From NCBI GenBank assembly GCA_013416795.1, contig RQSC01000022.1, positions 50,802-73,065 of the forward strand: a DNA stretch of 22,264 nt, given 5' to 3'. Position numbers and translations under genes: made by a program. Every line of letters starts with the position of its first letter. Position 1 is the stretch's first letter. This DNA is from Prasinococcaceae sp. CCMP 1430 (lineage: Eukaryota > Prasinodermophyta > Palmophyllophyceae > Prasinococcales > Prasinococcaceae). Shown piece after piece: positions 10,801 to 18,968 of the stretch. The notes under the pieces were generated by a model that saw nothing but the letters and a program-made list of their open reading frames with translations, made no database searches and was not told the DNA's origin.

Positions 10801-11388
10801 CTGGTGCGCAGCAGCAGCTGGCGGCGGTGGCCACCGTGCCCATGTCGGTGATCTCGGACCACTCCCGCGTCCCCGCGGGTGCGCACGCTTTGCCGCATGC
10901 ACACGCGTCGGCCGCTGCCGGGCCACAGTTCGCGTACGCGCTGCAGCCCGTCCGCGACGTGCAGGTGCATTCCTCGCACCGCCGCGGCGGGCAGACCTCG
11001 GGCGCCATCGGAAGCGCGCGTGGCGGCACGAGCGTGGTCCTCGCGGGCGAGGGTGCGTGCCGCCGCCTCGTCGCGCGCCGTCTTTGGGCGATGCAGGCGC
11101 GGCATACGGCTCGGCGCGCGTCGCGTGTGCTGACCCACAGTCTTTGCTCTCCCTCGCGCGCGCTCTGCAGGCTTCAGCGCGTACGTGGTCTCGGATCACT
11201 TCGGCGGCGAGTTCACGCCGGGCTGCGCGTTCGGCACGGTGTACGTGGCCGCGCGCGCCGCCAACGCGAGCGCGCTCGAGTGCGTCAGCCCGGCGCGCGC
11301 CGCGGGCGCCGCGTCGCTCGCCGTGGTCGCGCACGCGGCCGCGCACTCGCTCTCCGAGGGCCTCGCCGACACCTTCGTGTACACGTGA
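4818..11388 (+). CDS. Large secreted NHL-propeller / ZU5 / multi-IPT(TIG) protein
   Basis: Two exons, 4818-11052 and 11171-11388, give about 2150 residues. The N-terminus MYFFLFFLALLA looks like a signal peptide lacking a basic start; ATG 4854 is an alternative. Residues ~90-470 hold six NHL-type repeats marked by VAD(T/A)GN-VR (about 116, 182, 245, 317, with weaker fifth and sixth), enough for one beta-propeller. Two Cys-Asp-NYN-Cys motifs follow (about 592 and 714), the second of the CTD-NYN-DGSC type common in secreted proteins. A ZU5-like domain spans ~887-1037 (VVVPEGAIEEGEVVDITL, then KFLKPVTIQVPF). From ~1050 to the end are nine IPT/TIG-like repeats, each with a first Cys in a C-x-FG context and a second in a C-x-x-P-x-x-x-AG context. 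No transmembrane segment or anchor is seen at the end (DTFVYT). A role in cell surface, scale or adhesion is only a guess. Confidence 0.82.
11053..11170 (+). other. GT-AG intron of the secreted-protein gene (118 nt)
   Basis: The donor is GTGCGT at 11053 and the acceptor CTCTGCAG ends at 11170, with a TGCTGAC branch-point match near 11131. The unspliced frame stays open past the intron, but it loses homology. Joining in phase 1 restores a ninth IPT-like repeat (GCAFG, then LECVSPARAAG) and an in-frame TGA at 11386. Unlike the introns to the right, it has an ordinary pyrimidine-rich 3' end and no CA tract. Confidence 0.8.
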
Positions 11389-11762
11389 GGACCCAGCGCG
11401 CAAACACCACGCACTCCCATCGCCACTCTCACATACATACAGTAGGATTAGACGAGGTGTGTAATATGCTAGAGCGACTCTCAACCCACCGAGTGCGCGT
11501 GCGCGTGCGCGTGCGAGGGCGCTCTTCACACACGCGGGCGCGCGCCACCGACGAGCGCGCGAGTGCGCAGTCTGTGCGATTCGCGCGCCTTCGCGCGGCT
11601 GCGATGTCGGAGAGATTGAAAGCAGGCCCGCTGGCCCTGCGGCGGCGCTGCGCTCCTCGCACCCGCGCCGCTACTTCCTACGTGTACACTGAAGTCTGTG
11701 TGTGTGTATGTGCGCGGGCGTGTGTGCGTGCTCGGCGCCTGCGCGGCCTTCGCACACGGACG
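11389..11762. other. Convergent spacer, no gene seen
   Basis: It lies between the 3' ends of the secreted-protein gene (+) and the CEP19-like gene (-). It holds short GC/GT-alternating runs (GTGCGCGTGCGCGTGCGC near 11492) and presumably both 3' UTRs. I see no conserved coding sequence and no AGGGTTT element. Confidence 0.5.
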
Positions 11763-12131
11763 TCAGAAGGCGTCGTCGTCGTCGCTCTCATCGTCCCAGT
11801 CGTTGGCCTCGGTGCCCTCCTCGAAGTCCACCTGCACGTCGTACTGCCAGCCCTCGTCGCCGGGGCGCAGCCGCCGCTGCTCGAAGCCGACGTCCATGCG
11901 CGCCTTGGCTCGCACGAGCGCGTCCGCGCTCACGTGTTGCAAGTCCTCCACGTCGGCGTCGGCGTCGGCGTCTGCCGCGGGCGTGCTCGGCTCGTGTGGG
12001 GCGCCGTCCGCGCCCTCGGGGCCCCCGTCGCCCAGCGGCGGCAGCAGGCGGCCTGTGCTGGCGGGCGCGCTGCTGAAGACGCCGCCCCGCCTCTCCCCGT
12101 CGGCGGCGGCGTCGACGCTGCCGGAGCCGCT
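11763..12131 (-). CDS. CEP19-like protein, C-terminal exon (5' part lost in gap)
   Basis: CEP19 is a small centrosome/basal-body protein that helps start ciliogenesis by recruiting intraflagellar transport and RABL2 machinery. The last ~60 residues here follow the family tail closely: DLQHVSADALVRAKARMD, then GFEQRR, a short spacer, YDVQVDFEEG, then a W-D-x-E-S acidic ending in F. Vertebrate CEP19 shows the same order (MDELFEKN, YDIEVEF, WDTES, final F). Upstream is a low-complexity Ala/Asp/Gly stretch that runs into 133 N at 12132. Beyond the gap, in the sense of this gene, lies a CA repeat like those in other introns here, so the gap probably sits in an intron next to the acceptor. The N-terminal CEP19 region was not found between 12265 and 12620. 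Stop codon at 11763-11765. Confidence 0.75.
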   Translation of the reverse strand, partial: SGSGSVDAAADGERRGGVFSSAPASTGRLLPPLGDGGPEGADGAPHEPSTPAADADADADVEDLQHVSADALVRAKARMDVGFEQRRLRPGDEGWQYDVQVDFEEGTEANDWDDESDDDDAF

Positions 12132-12264
12132 NNNNNNNNNNNNNNNNNNNNNNNNNNNNNNNNNNNNNNNNNNNNNNNNNNNNNNNNNNNNNNNNNNNNN
12201 NNNNNNNNNNNNNNNNNNNNNNNNNNNNNNNNNNNNNNNNNNNNNNNNNNNNNNNNNNNNNNNN
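12132..12264. other. Assembly gap (133 N)
   Basis: All 133 positions are N; the true length is unknown. It abuts a GT repeat at 12265-12330, the likely cause. It removes the start of the visible CEP19-like exon. Confidence 0.97.
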
Positions 12265-12330
12265 GTGTGTGTGTGTGTGCGCGTGCGTGTGTGCGTGTGT
12301 GTGCGTGCGTGTGTGTGCGTGTGTGTGTGT
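12265..12330. repeat. GT/GC-interrupted microsatellite at gap edge
   Basis: An imperfect (GT)n with GC interruptions. In the sense of the CEP19-like gene it is a CA tract. A CTGAC on the minus strand (GTCAG, 12350-12354) just 5' of it would suit a branch point. Confidence 0.8.
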
Positions 12331-12436
12331 CGGTGTGCCACCGCGCGCACTGTCAGGCCGCCACCGCGCCAAGAGGTCAAGGTTTCGTTCCAAAGTCAGG
12401 GCCGGTCTCCCGAGTTTGGGTAAATTCTACACGAAA

Positions 12437-12444
12437 TAGGGTTT
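12437..12444. promoter_or_regulatory. TAGGGTTT element in the CEP19 / fusion-gene divergent spacer
   Basis: TAGGGTTT sits in the AT-richer patch TAAATTCTACACGAAATAGG, 177 bases before the first in-frame ATG of the fusion gene. It matches the element at 3822 exactly. An AGAGGTCAAGG upstream (12371) also resembles CGAGGTCAAAC near the MutS2-like gene (3789). Its promoter role is inferred from this recurrence. Confidence 0.4.
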
Positions 12445-12621
12445 GTGGCTAAGTACCGCGCAGCCGCCGCCGCGGCGGCTGCGCGCTGCCACAGCGAGGG
12501 CGCACGCCGCGGGCCCTGTGGGCGCCCGGCGGGGCGCCAGGCGAGGGGTTCGGGGCGCATCCGCAGCGGGAGGAACGGCCTGGTGTCAGCAGCCGCCGCC
12601 CGCGCCACGACAGCGGCCGCG

Positions 12622-15600
12622 ATGGCGCCCGGGCCCGTGCAGGAGCCGGCGGTGGCCGCTGCAGACGCTGCCGCATGCGCGGTGGAGCCGGCGGCAGCGG
12701 CCGCTGCTCATGCTGCGCCGGCGGCGGACTCGGTGCCAGAGCTGCAGGCGGAGGCGGGTGCAGTGGTGGACCAGGATGAGGCGAAGCCCATTCCCAACCC
12801 CGAGCCCGATGCGCAAGTGGTGCCGAAGGCCGAGACGGAGGTGGAGTCCGGAGCTGGGACGGTCGCGGAGGCAGAGGACGCGCAGCAGGGTGGGGAGCCG
12901 GAGCTGGCGCCGGAGGTTGAGGCCGAGGCGGAGCCCGCACACGTTGCGCGCGCGTGGGCCGCCGACGGCAGTGCCGGCGGCCCCGTCCCGGCGCCCGCGC
13001 CCGGAGACGTCGTCGTCGGCAGTGGTGAGCGCGACGGTGCCTCGGGAAATGCGCCGAACTCCGATGCGCTCGGCGCGGCGCGCCGGGGGCTCGTTGGCCA
13101 AGGCGCGCTGGTGCCGACGGCGCTCGGCGAGCGGGCGGCCGTGTACTGCGACTGGGCGGCGCACGGACGCGCGCTGCGCGGCGTCGAGCGGCGCGTGCTC
13201 GATTGCGTGCTTCCCACGCTGGCCAACACGCACACCACCACGAGCGCGGCCGGCCTGCAGACGACCTGCTTCCGCGAGGAGGCGCGCGGGGCGATCGCGC
13301 GCGCCACCAACTGCCGCGTGCAGCGCGCCGACCGCCACGCCGACGTGGTGCTTTTCGCGGGCCGCGGCGCGACCGGCGCCGCCAACAAGCTGGTCGGTGC
13401 GCTCGGCCTGCTTGCGCCGCTCCCGGAGGGCACGCCGGACTCGAAGCGCGCCGTGGTGCTCGTCGGGCCGCACGAGCACCACTCCAACCTGCTGCCGTGG
13501 CGCGAGTCGTCGGCGCTCGTGGTGAGCGTCCCCGAGGACGCGCGCGGTGGCGTCGACCGCGCCGCGCTCGCGCGCCTGCTGGAGCGGTACGCTGCGGTGC
13601 ACCCGCTGGTGATCGGCGCCTTCGCTGCGGCCTCGAACGTCACAGGCATAGAGGCGGACGTCGACGGGATCAGCGAGCAGCTGCACCGCGCGGGCGCGCT
13701 CGCCGTGTGGGATTACGCCGCGGCGGCGCCATTCGCGCCGCTGGACATGAACCCCGTCGTCATGATGGCCGACGGGTCGGGCGCCAATCCATACGTCTAC
13801 AAGGATGCCGCTCTCGTCTCAACGCACAAGATGGCCGGCGGCGCCGGCGCGCCCGGGGTGCTGCTCGCCAAGCGCCGCCTGTTTTCGCTGGCGGCGGCGC
13901 CGTCCACGCCGGGGGGTGGCACCGTCTTCTTCGTCACGTCGACGGATCACCGCTATCTGTCCAACCGCGAGGAGAGGGAGGAGGGGGGCACGCCGGACGT
14001 GGTCGGCGCCGCGCGCGCGGGGCTGGCGTTCGCCGCGCGCGCCGACATGCTGCGCGCCGGGGGGCACGCACGCGACATGGCGATTGCCGCGCGTGTGGAT
14101 GGCGCTCTGCGCGCGACGCCTCGGCTGGCTGTGCTCGGGCCGACGGCGGCTGACGTGCCGCGGCTAGCGGCGGTGTCTTTCCTCGTCGAGGCTCCTGCGC
14201 CATCCGTCGAAGGCCACGCTGGCGGCGCCTCCGGCACAGCGCCCGCCCGCGCCGCCGTGCGTGAGGGCCTCTATCTCCACTACAACTTCGTGTGTGCGCT
14301 CCTCAACGACGTTTTCGGCGTGCAATGCCGCGGCGGATGCGCATGCGCCGGCCCCTACGGGCTCGAGCTGCTGGGCGTGACGCCGAGTGCCGCCGCGGCG
14401 CTCGAGACGCAGCTACTCGACAAGCAGGAGGTGCTGCGGCCGGGGTTCACGCGGCTGAGCTTCGCACCGATGATGGCGGACTTCGAGGTTGAGTACGCCA
14501 TCGAGTGCGTGCGCGTGGTCGCCGAGTGCGGCTGGCGCGCGTTGCCGCAGTACCGCTTCGACACCCGCACGGGCGAGTGCCGCCACGCGAGCTGGGCGCG
14601 CTCCTTTCCCAAGCGGCGCTGGCTCGCGCACATGCGCTGGGAGGATGAGGGGGGCGGCCAGAGTGAAAGCCACGATGCACGCGATCGCACGTCGGTCGCC
14701 TTTGTGGACGGTGGCGAGGAGGGCTTGCGCGGCCGGCTCGAGGCGCAGCTCGCTGAGGGGGCGGCATGGCTGCGATCGCTCGGAGGACCCGAGGACGCCG
14801 TGCGCGCGCACCTCGCCGAGGGTCTCAACGCTGGACTGGAGGGCGAGGCGGAGCGCCTGCGTTGGTTCATGCTGCCGGGCGAGGCGGCGGCGCTCATGGG
14901 CGGTACCGCCTGCGCGCGCGCCACGGCCGCGTCTGCTGACGCGGTGCCCGTGCGGGTGCGCGAGTACGCGTCCGATGCATCGAACGAGGCCGAAGCGCCC
15001 GACGCCTCGTTCGAGCCGGCTGACGAACTCGCGGAGGAGGGAGACGACGTGTTTTGTGACGCCCTGGAGGATGCAGCGACAGTTGAGGCGCGGGACGAGG
15101 CACCCATTGCGCCGCCGGCTCCGAGCGAGCCTCGCGACGCTCAGCCATCGCCGGTCGAGCAAGGTCCGGCGCGCGCGGCGAGCCGCAAGCACGCGCTCCA
15201 GGGTGGCGGCGGCGGCGGCGCGGGCGCACGCGCGCCGGCGTATGTGGCGCTCGGCGAGAGCCTCAAGAAGGAGGCCAAGGCCGAGGCCGAGGCCGAAGCC
15301 GAAGCCGAGGCGTGCGCTCGCGGTGAAGGCGGAAACCAAGCGGATGGCGGCTCGCGCGCGGAGGGCGCCACGGATGGCTCGCACGCGGGCTCGCGGCTCA
15401 GCGCCAAGCAGCTTCGCCGGCGCAAGGCCGCGGGGCCATTCGTCACGCCTCCGCCCAAGGTCATGAAGAGCCTGGCAAAGGCGAACGCGCACTGGGGCAT
15501 GATCCAGCCAGGGGACAAGGTCCTGCTGGGGCTATCAGGCGGGAAGGACTCGCTCGCGCTGCTGCACTGCCTAGCGGCGTACCAGCGCCGCTTCCCGCCG

Positions 15601-16920
15601 GGCTCGTGGAGCTTTGCGGTGGCGACGGTCGACCCTGGCACTGACGCGTTCAACCCGCGGCCCCTCATCCCGTACGTGGAGAGCCTCGGCCTAACGTACC
15701 ACTACCTCGAGAATCCCATAATGCAGTGGGCGGCCGATGGCCACATGCAGGGGGACAGCATCTGCGCGTTCTGCTCGCGCATGAAACGCGGCGCGCTCTA
15801 CTCGTGCTGCCGCGAGCATGGCTACAACAAGCTGGCGCTCGCGCAGCATCTCGACGACCAGGCCGAGTCGTTTCTCATGAGCACCCTTCACAACGGCAAG
15901 CTCAGGGTCATGAAGGCGTCGTACACGATCGACGCCGGCGACATCGACGTCATCCGCCCCTTCGTGTACGTTCGCGAGCGGGCGCTGCGCGACTTTTCGT
16001 ACGCCGCGGGGCTGCCCGTCATCGCCGACAACTGCCCCGCGTGCTTCGAGGAGCCCAAGGAGCGCCACAGCGTCAAGAAGCTCCTCCAGAAGGAGGAGGC
16101 CGTCTTTCCAAGCGTGTACTCGTGCATCCTTCGTGCCATGACGCCCGTCATGGACCCGCTCGTTCAAGACGTCCTGGCGTCCGTCAGCGCCGACCTCGAT
16201 GCCCGCGCGGGAGAGAAGGCCGCGCGCGCCAAGGCGGCGGACCCGCTGCACCAGGCGCGACTTCGTGCCGGTGGCGAGCGGGCGCTGCAGGCAGCCAAGC
16301 GTGCTGAGGACAACGTGCGCGGCAACGGCGTGCGCGCCCACGGCAACGGCGACGGCGCGCGTGCCAACGGCAACGGTTCGCACGCCAACGGCAACGTCGC
16401 GCACGCCAACGGCAACGGCGTGCACGCCAACGGCAATGGTGTGCACGCCAACGGCAATGGCGTGTGCGCCGACGGCAATGTCAGCGGCGCTCTCGCCAAC
16501 GGCGTGCATCCGAATGGAGGCAAGGCCGCCGATGCCTCCGCCGATGCAGACCCCGATGCGGCGCTGCGCAGCTCGCGCGCGCGCGCGTACTCGTACTTCG
16601 CCGCCTCCTCGGGTGGCGCTGAGAACGGCGTCACTGTCGCATGCGGCAACGGCGCCCGCGCCCTCGCCGGAGACAACGGCGCCGCCGCCGAGGCGGCCGC
16701 GCTGGCGGACTTTTCGGAGGCGGAGCTCCTCGCGGAGCTGCGCAGGCGCCAGGTGGCCAAGCGCGGCGGGGGGAAGAGCGGACAGGGCGCGCGCGCGCAC
16801 GTGCAAGGCGTGCCGCGCGTGCGCGACGAGGCCGACGCCTTCGAGGCCGCCAAGTCCGCCGCGGCCGCGGGCCTGGCGTGTGCGCCTCCTGGCGCGGCGG
16901 CCGCCGTCGCGGGCGCCTGA
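12622..16920 (+). CDS. Fusion: class-V aminotransferase/cysteine desulfurase-like domain + TtcA-like tRNA 2-thiolation PP-loop domain
   Basis: This is a single-exon gene of 1432 residues. ATG 12622 is the first in-frame ATG after the stop at 12421. Residues 1-150 are Ala/Glu-rich. Residues ~154-673 form a PLP class-V aminotransferase: STHKMAGGAGAPG supplies the PLP lysine (K403), and CRGGCACAGPYG (C569, C573, C575) sits where desulfurases carry the sulfur-carrier Cys. It ends with the YRFD-TGE segment of bacterial homologues. An acidic linker follows. Residues ~927-1193 are TtcA-like: SGGKDS PP-loop 972-977, CAFC (C1048, C1051), QHLDDQAES near 1076 and NCPAC (C1138, C1141), matching TtcA's ATP site and Fe-S cysteines. 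TtcA makes 2-thiocytidine at tRNA position 32 using sulfur from a desulfurase, so sulfur source and acceptor may be one chain. Residues ~1231-1298 are (HANGNGV)-like repeats; the tail is unassigned. No clear targeting peptide is seen. Confidence 0.85.
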   Translation: MAPGPVQEPAVAAADAAACAVEPAAAAAAHAAPAADSVPELQAEAGAVVDQDEAKPIPNPEPDAQVVPKAETEVESGAGTVAEAEDAQQGGEPELAPEVEAEAEPAHVARAWAADGSAGGPVPAPAPGDVVVGSGERDGASGNAPNSDALGAARRGLVGQGALVPTALGERAAVYCDWAAHGRALRGVERRVLDCVLPTLANTHTTTSAAGLQTTCFREEARGAIARATNCRVQRADRHADVVLFAGRGATGAANKLVGALGLLAPLPEGTPDSKRAVVLVGPHEHHSNLLPWRESSALVVSVPEDARGGVDRAALARLLERYAAVHPLVIGAFAAASNVTGIEADVDGISEQLHRAGALAVWDYAAAAPFAPLDMNPVVMMADGSGANPYVYKDAALVSTHKMAGGAGAPGVLLAKRRLFSLAAAPSTPGGGTVFFVTSTDHRYLSNREEREEGGTPDVVGAARAGLAFAARADMLRAGGHARDMAIAARVDGALRATPRLAVLGPTAADVPRLAAVSFLVEAPAPSVEGHAGGASGTAPARAAVREGLYLHYNFVCALLNDVFGVQCRGGCACAGPYGLELLGVTPSAAAALETQLLDKQEVLRPGFTRLSFAPMMADFEVEYAIECVRVVAECGWRALPQYRFDTRTGECRHASWARSFPKRRWLAHMRWEDEGGGQSESHDARDRTSVAFVDGGEEGLRGRLEAQLAEGAAWLRSLGGPEDAVRAHLAEGLNAGLEGEAERLRWFMLPGEAAALMGGTACARATAASADAVPVRVREYASDASNEAEAPDASFEPADELAEEGDDVFCDALEDAATVEARDEAPIAPPAPSEPRDAQPSPVEQGPARAASRKHALQGGGGGGAGARAPAYVALGESLKKEAKAEAEAEAEAEACARGEGGNQADGGSRAEGATDGSHAGSRLSAKQLRRRKAAGPFVTPPPKVMKSLAKANAHWGMIQPGDKVLLGLSGGKDSLALLHCLAAYQRRFPPGSWSFAVATVDPGTDAFNPRPLIPYVESLGLTYHYLENPIMQWAADGHMQGDSICAFCSRMKRGALYSCCREHGYNKLALAQHLDDQAESFLMSTLHNGKLRVMKASYTIDAGDIDVIRPFVYVRERALRDFSYAAGLPVIADNCPACFEEPKERHSVKKLLQKEEAVFPSVYSCILRAMTPVMDPLVQDVLASVSADLDARAGEKAARAKAADPLHQARLRAGGERALQAAKRAEDNVRGNGVRAHGNGDGARANGNGSHANGNVAHANGNGVHANGNGVHANGNGVCADGNVSGALANGVHPNGGKAADASADADPDAALRSSRARAYSYFAASSGGAENGVTVACGNGARALAGDNGAAAEAAALADFSEAELLAELRRRQVAKRGGGKSGQGARAHVQGVPRVRDEADAFEAAKSAAAAGLACAPPGAAAAVAGA
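16312..16515 (+). repeat. Coding 21-bp minisatellite (His-Ala-Asn-Gly-Asn-Gly-Val)
   Basis: Within the fusion gene, near-identical 21-base units GTGCACGCCAACGGCAATGG(T/C) repeat in frame, with more diverged copies upstream. The last copies are the most alike, suggesting recent slippage. It encodes a flexible Asn/Gly linker after the TtcA-like domain. Confidence 0.85.
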
Positions 16921-17522
16921 CAGTAGGTGCAGGCGGTGCGTTTCGTGTGCGTGTGCGTGTGCGTCAGGCGTACACGCACTCGCGCACAACAGCATGTGCG
17001 CATGCGCACATGCGCACAGTATATGCGCATGCGCACACAGCCACGTGTGCGCATGCGCACATTCGCATTGTGCTGCGCCCCGCTGCCTCCCTCCCTCAGT
17101 CCTCCCCCCGAACGCGCGATCCGTGTGACGGCGCGGGCCCCAACAGGTGCACTGTGCGCCAAGGCCCGCCGCCTGACGGAAGTGGCCGCCACGCGCGGCC
17201 ACGCGCCTGGGCGGGCGACAGCGCGCGACCCGCGCGCTGCTCATGTAACATCAGATACGATACACACGCGCGCGCGCGTGCACACACACCGCGTGCTACA
17301 GTGCTGCTTGTGGAGACCCACATGCACGCACACTTACACGACCGCGTACACACGGGTGCGAGCACGCGCGCACACACACACCGCGTGCTGCAGTGGTGCT
17401 TGCGCGAGCCCGCATACGCATACACCGCGCGTGCTGCCGTCCGTGTGGACGGCACGCGCGTGCCCGCAGCGGCAGACGGGCGCGCGCCCTCGGGCTCTCG
17501 CGGCGCCATGCGCGAGCGCGCT
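16921..17522. other. Convergent spacer with palindromes and a duplicated block
   Basis: It lies between the 3' ends of the fusion gene (+) and the MGC gene (-). It contains three TGCGCATGCGCA-centred palindromes (16992-17061) and an imperfect ~92-bp duplication: CACACACCGCGTGCTACAGT at 17283 and CACACACCGCGTGCTGCAGT at 17375, each followed by TGCTTG, with a third partial copy near 17423. No coding region is supported. Confidence 0.6.
16992..17061. repeat. Cluster of three TGTGCGCATGCGCACA-type palindromes
   Basis: A perfect 22-bp palindrome spans 16992-17013, a 12-bp core TGCGCATGCGCA spans 17024-17035, and a perfect 16-bp palindrome spans 17046-17061. The alternating purine-pyrimidine sequence favours cruciform or Z-DNA. 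It lies 3' of both flanking genes, so transcript-end structure is one possibility. Confidence 0.8.
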
Positions 17523-18299
17523 CTAGAGCCCCGCCGCCCTCGCCTTCGGGCTGTCCTGTGCGAATCCCGCGGCGAGCTTGCCGCTCCTCGCGCCGCTGAG
17601 GTCGGCGATGAGCGCGCGCCGCTGCGTCTTGGCGGCCTGGCCCGCGGTGGGCCCCCGCATTGTCTCGCGGGTGCGGAGGGACTCCGCCTCGAACGTGCGC
17701 AGGCTGGCCACCGTCGCTGCGAGCTGCGCCTCGATGGCCACCCGCCGCTGCCGCTCGGCGCTCAGCTTGGCGGAGAGCACCGCCACGGGGTCGCCGCTGC
17801 GCGAGGCGCCGCTGATGGAGGCCTCCACGCCCGTCGACCCGCTCGAGGAGGACCCCCGCCGCCTGCTCGCTCGCCTGCTGGACGCCATGCCGCCGCTCGG
17901 ATCGGCGAACGCGCTCGCGGCGCCCGCGAGGCGCAGCGCCGCGGTCGGCGTGAGCGGCGCGCCGTCCTCGTCGCCCTCCCCCGCTGCCCCCTCGCCCTCG
18001 CCGCGGCCGGCCGCGCATGAGAGTCCAGTGTCCCCGTCGCCCGTAGCTTCGGCGGCACCGACGCCAACCTGGGTCAGCGATCCCACTCCCATGCCTTCCC
18101 CCCACACGTACAGCGTGCCTGCGCCGCTCCCTCCAGACATGACGCGCGCGGCCAGCGCCGAGATGCCCATGCCAAACGGCACCGTGCCCGCGGTGGTGCA
18201 CAACATGGCCGTCGAGCGCGGAGATCCCGCGCCCGCTCCTTCCGGCCGGCCGCTCGTGGGCGCTGCCGACGCACGGCCGGGCGTCGCCACGTCACGTGN

Positions 18300-18371
<72 letters not shown>

Positions 18372-18579
18372 GTGTGCGCGCGCGCGCACGCACCGGCCCT
18401 GGCGACTGCCTGCGTGAGCGCCGAGCTCGCCGCGGAGGGTGTCGGGTCGGAGGCGGAGCGCGCGAGAGCGTCGAGAACGGGAGGCGTGGGCGCGGGCAGG
18501 GCCGAGGCGGCGGATTCCGCCGTGGCGCCCTGTGACGAGGAGGCTGCGCCAGCACCTGTGTGTGCGAGCGTGTGTGTGT

Positions 18580-18626
<47 letters not shown>

Positions 18627-18858
18627 CCGGGTTAGTACTTGCATGTGTTGTGTGTGATCATGTCTGTGCGCACACGCGCGTGCGCGCGCGTGTGTGTGTG
18701 CCCGTGTGTGCGCGTGCACGCGCGCGCGTGCGCGCGCGTCGTGTGCGTGTGCGTGCGCACGCACCCGGATGGCCGCCTGCGTCGCCGCCGTCCTTTGCCG
18801 CGCCCCCGTCCGCGCCGGAGGAAGGGCGCACGGCGACGCTGGACGTGCCGCAGCCCAT
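17523..18858 (-). CDS. Unknown protein with MGC acylation-type N-terminus and C-terminal coiled coil
   Basis: The gene model is mine and has three exons: 18765-18858, 18394-18555 and 17523-18262 (minus strand, phase 1 at both junctions), giving about 331 residues. It begins MGCGTSS: Gly2 for N-myristoylation and Cys3 for palmitoylation, a pattern of membrane-tethered, often flagellar, proteins. The middle is Ser/Ala/Gly/Pro-rich low complexity, with a basic SSRRASRRRGSSSSG patch. Near the C-terminus, LSAKLSAERQRRVAIEAQL and the following residues form a likely coiled coil. I recognise no family. A TLYVWGEG segment resembles an RCC1 blade strand, but too weakly to use. Exon 2 could instead begin at 18543, 12 bases later in frame. 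All junctions use GTGCGT donors and keep frame, which supports the model. Confidence 0.55.
18263..18393 (-). other. MGC-gene intron 2 with (CA)n tract
   Basis: In the sense of the gene it reads GTGCGTGCG, a (CA)n of about 70 bases (plus-strand GT at 18298-18366, one N at 18299), then GTGCGTCGGCAG. No AG occurs before the terminal acceptor. Confidence 0.6.
18556..18764 (-). other. MGC-gene intron 1 with TACTAAC and (CA)n tract
   Basis: The donor GTGCGTGC starts at 18764. TACTAAC, the optimal branch-point sequence, is at 18637-18631 on the minus strand. It is followed by ~70 bases of CA repeat with no AG until CACACACAG at 18556. Confidence 0.65.
18559..18626. repeat. (GT)n microsatellite
   Basis: A nearly pure GT run on the plus strand, interrupted by TTTAGT near 18580. 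It forms the CA tract of MGC-gene intron 1. Confidence 0.9.
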
Positions 18859-18891
18859 GGGCGTGGACTCGCGCACTTCCACACGCGCGCA

Positions 18892-18894
<3 letters not shown>

Positions 18895-18946
<52 letters not shown>

Positions 18947-18968
18947 TTGTGTGTGTTTGTGTGTGTTT
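18895..18968. repeat. (GT)n microsatellite
   Basis: A pure (GT) run changing to GTGTGTTT units at its right end, upstream of the MGC gene's start codon in gene sense. It ends TTTGCAGG on the plus strand, which looks like an acceptor, but no plus-strand exon follows. Confidence 0.9.

Noticed and set aside
11389-12452. Continuation of the secreted-protein frame past 11053 to 12452
   Set aside because: It reads through an intron, the spacer, the gap and a microsatellite; splicing 11052 to 11171 restores a ninth IPT-like repeat and a stop.
12445-12621. Upstream GTG or other non-ATG start for the fusion gene
   Set aside because: A eukaryotic start is expected; the first in-frame ATG is 12622 and the upstream segment is Ala/Arg low complexity.
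18090-18200. RCC1-like blade in the MGC gene (TLYVWGEG)
   Set aside because: One short segment, without the regular Gly and spacing of RCC1 repeats.
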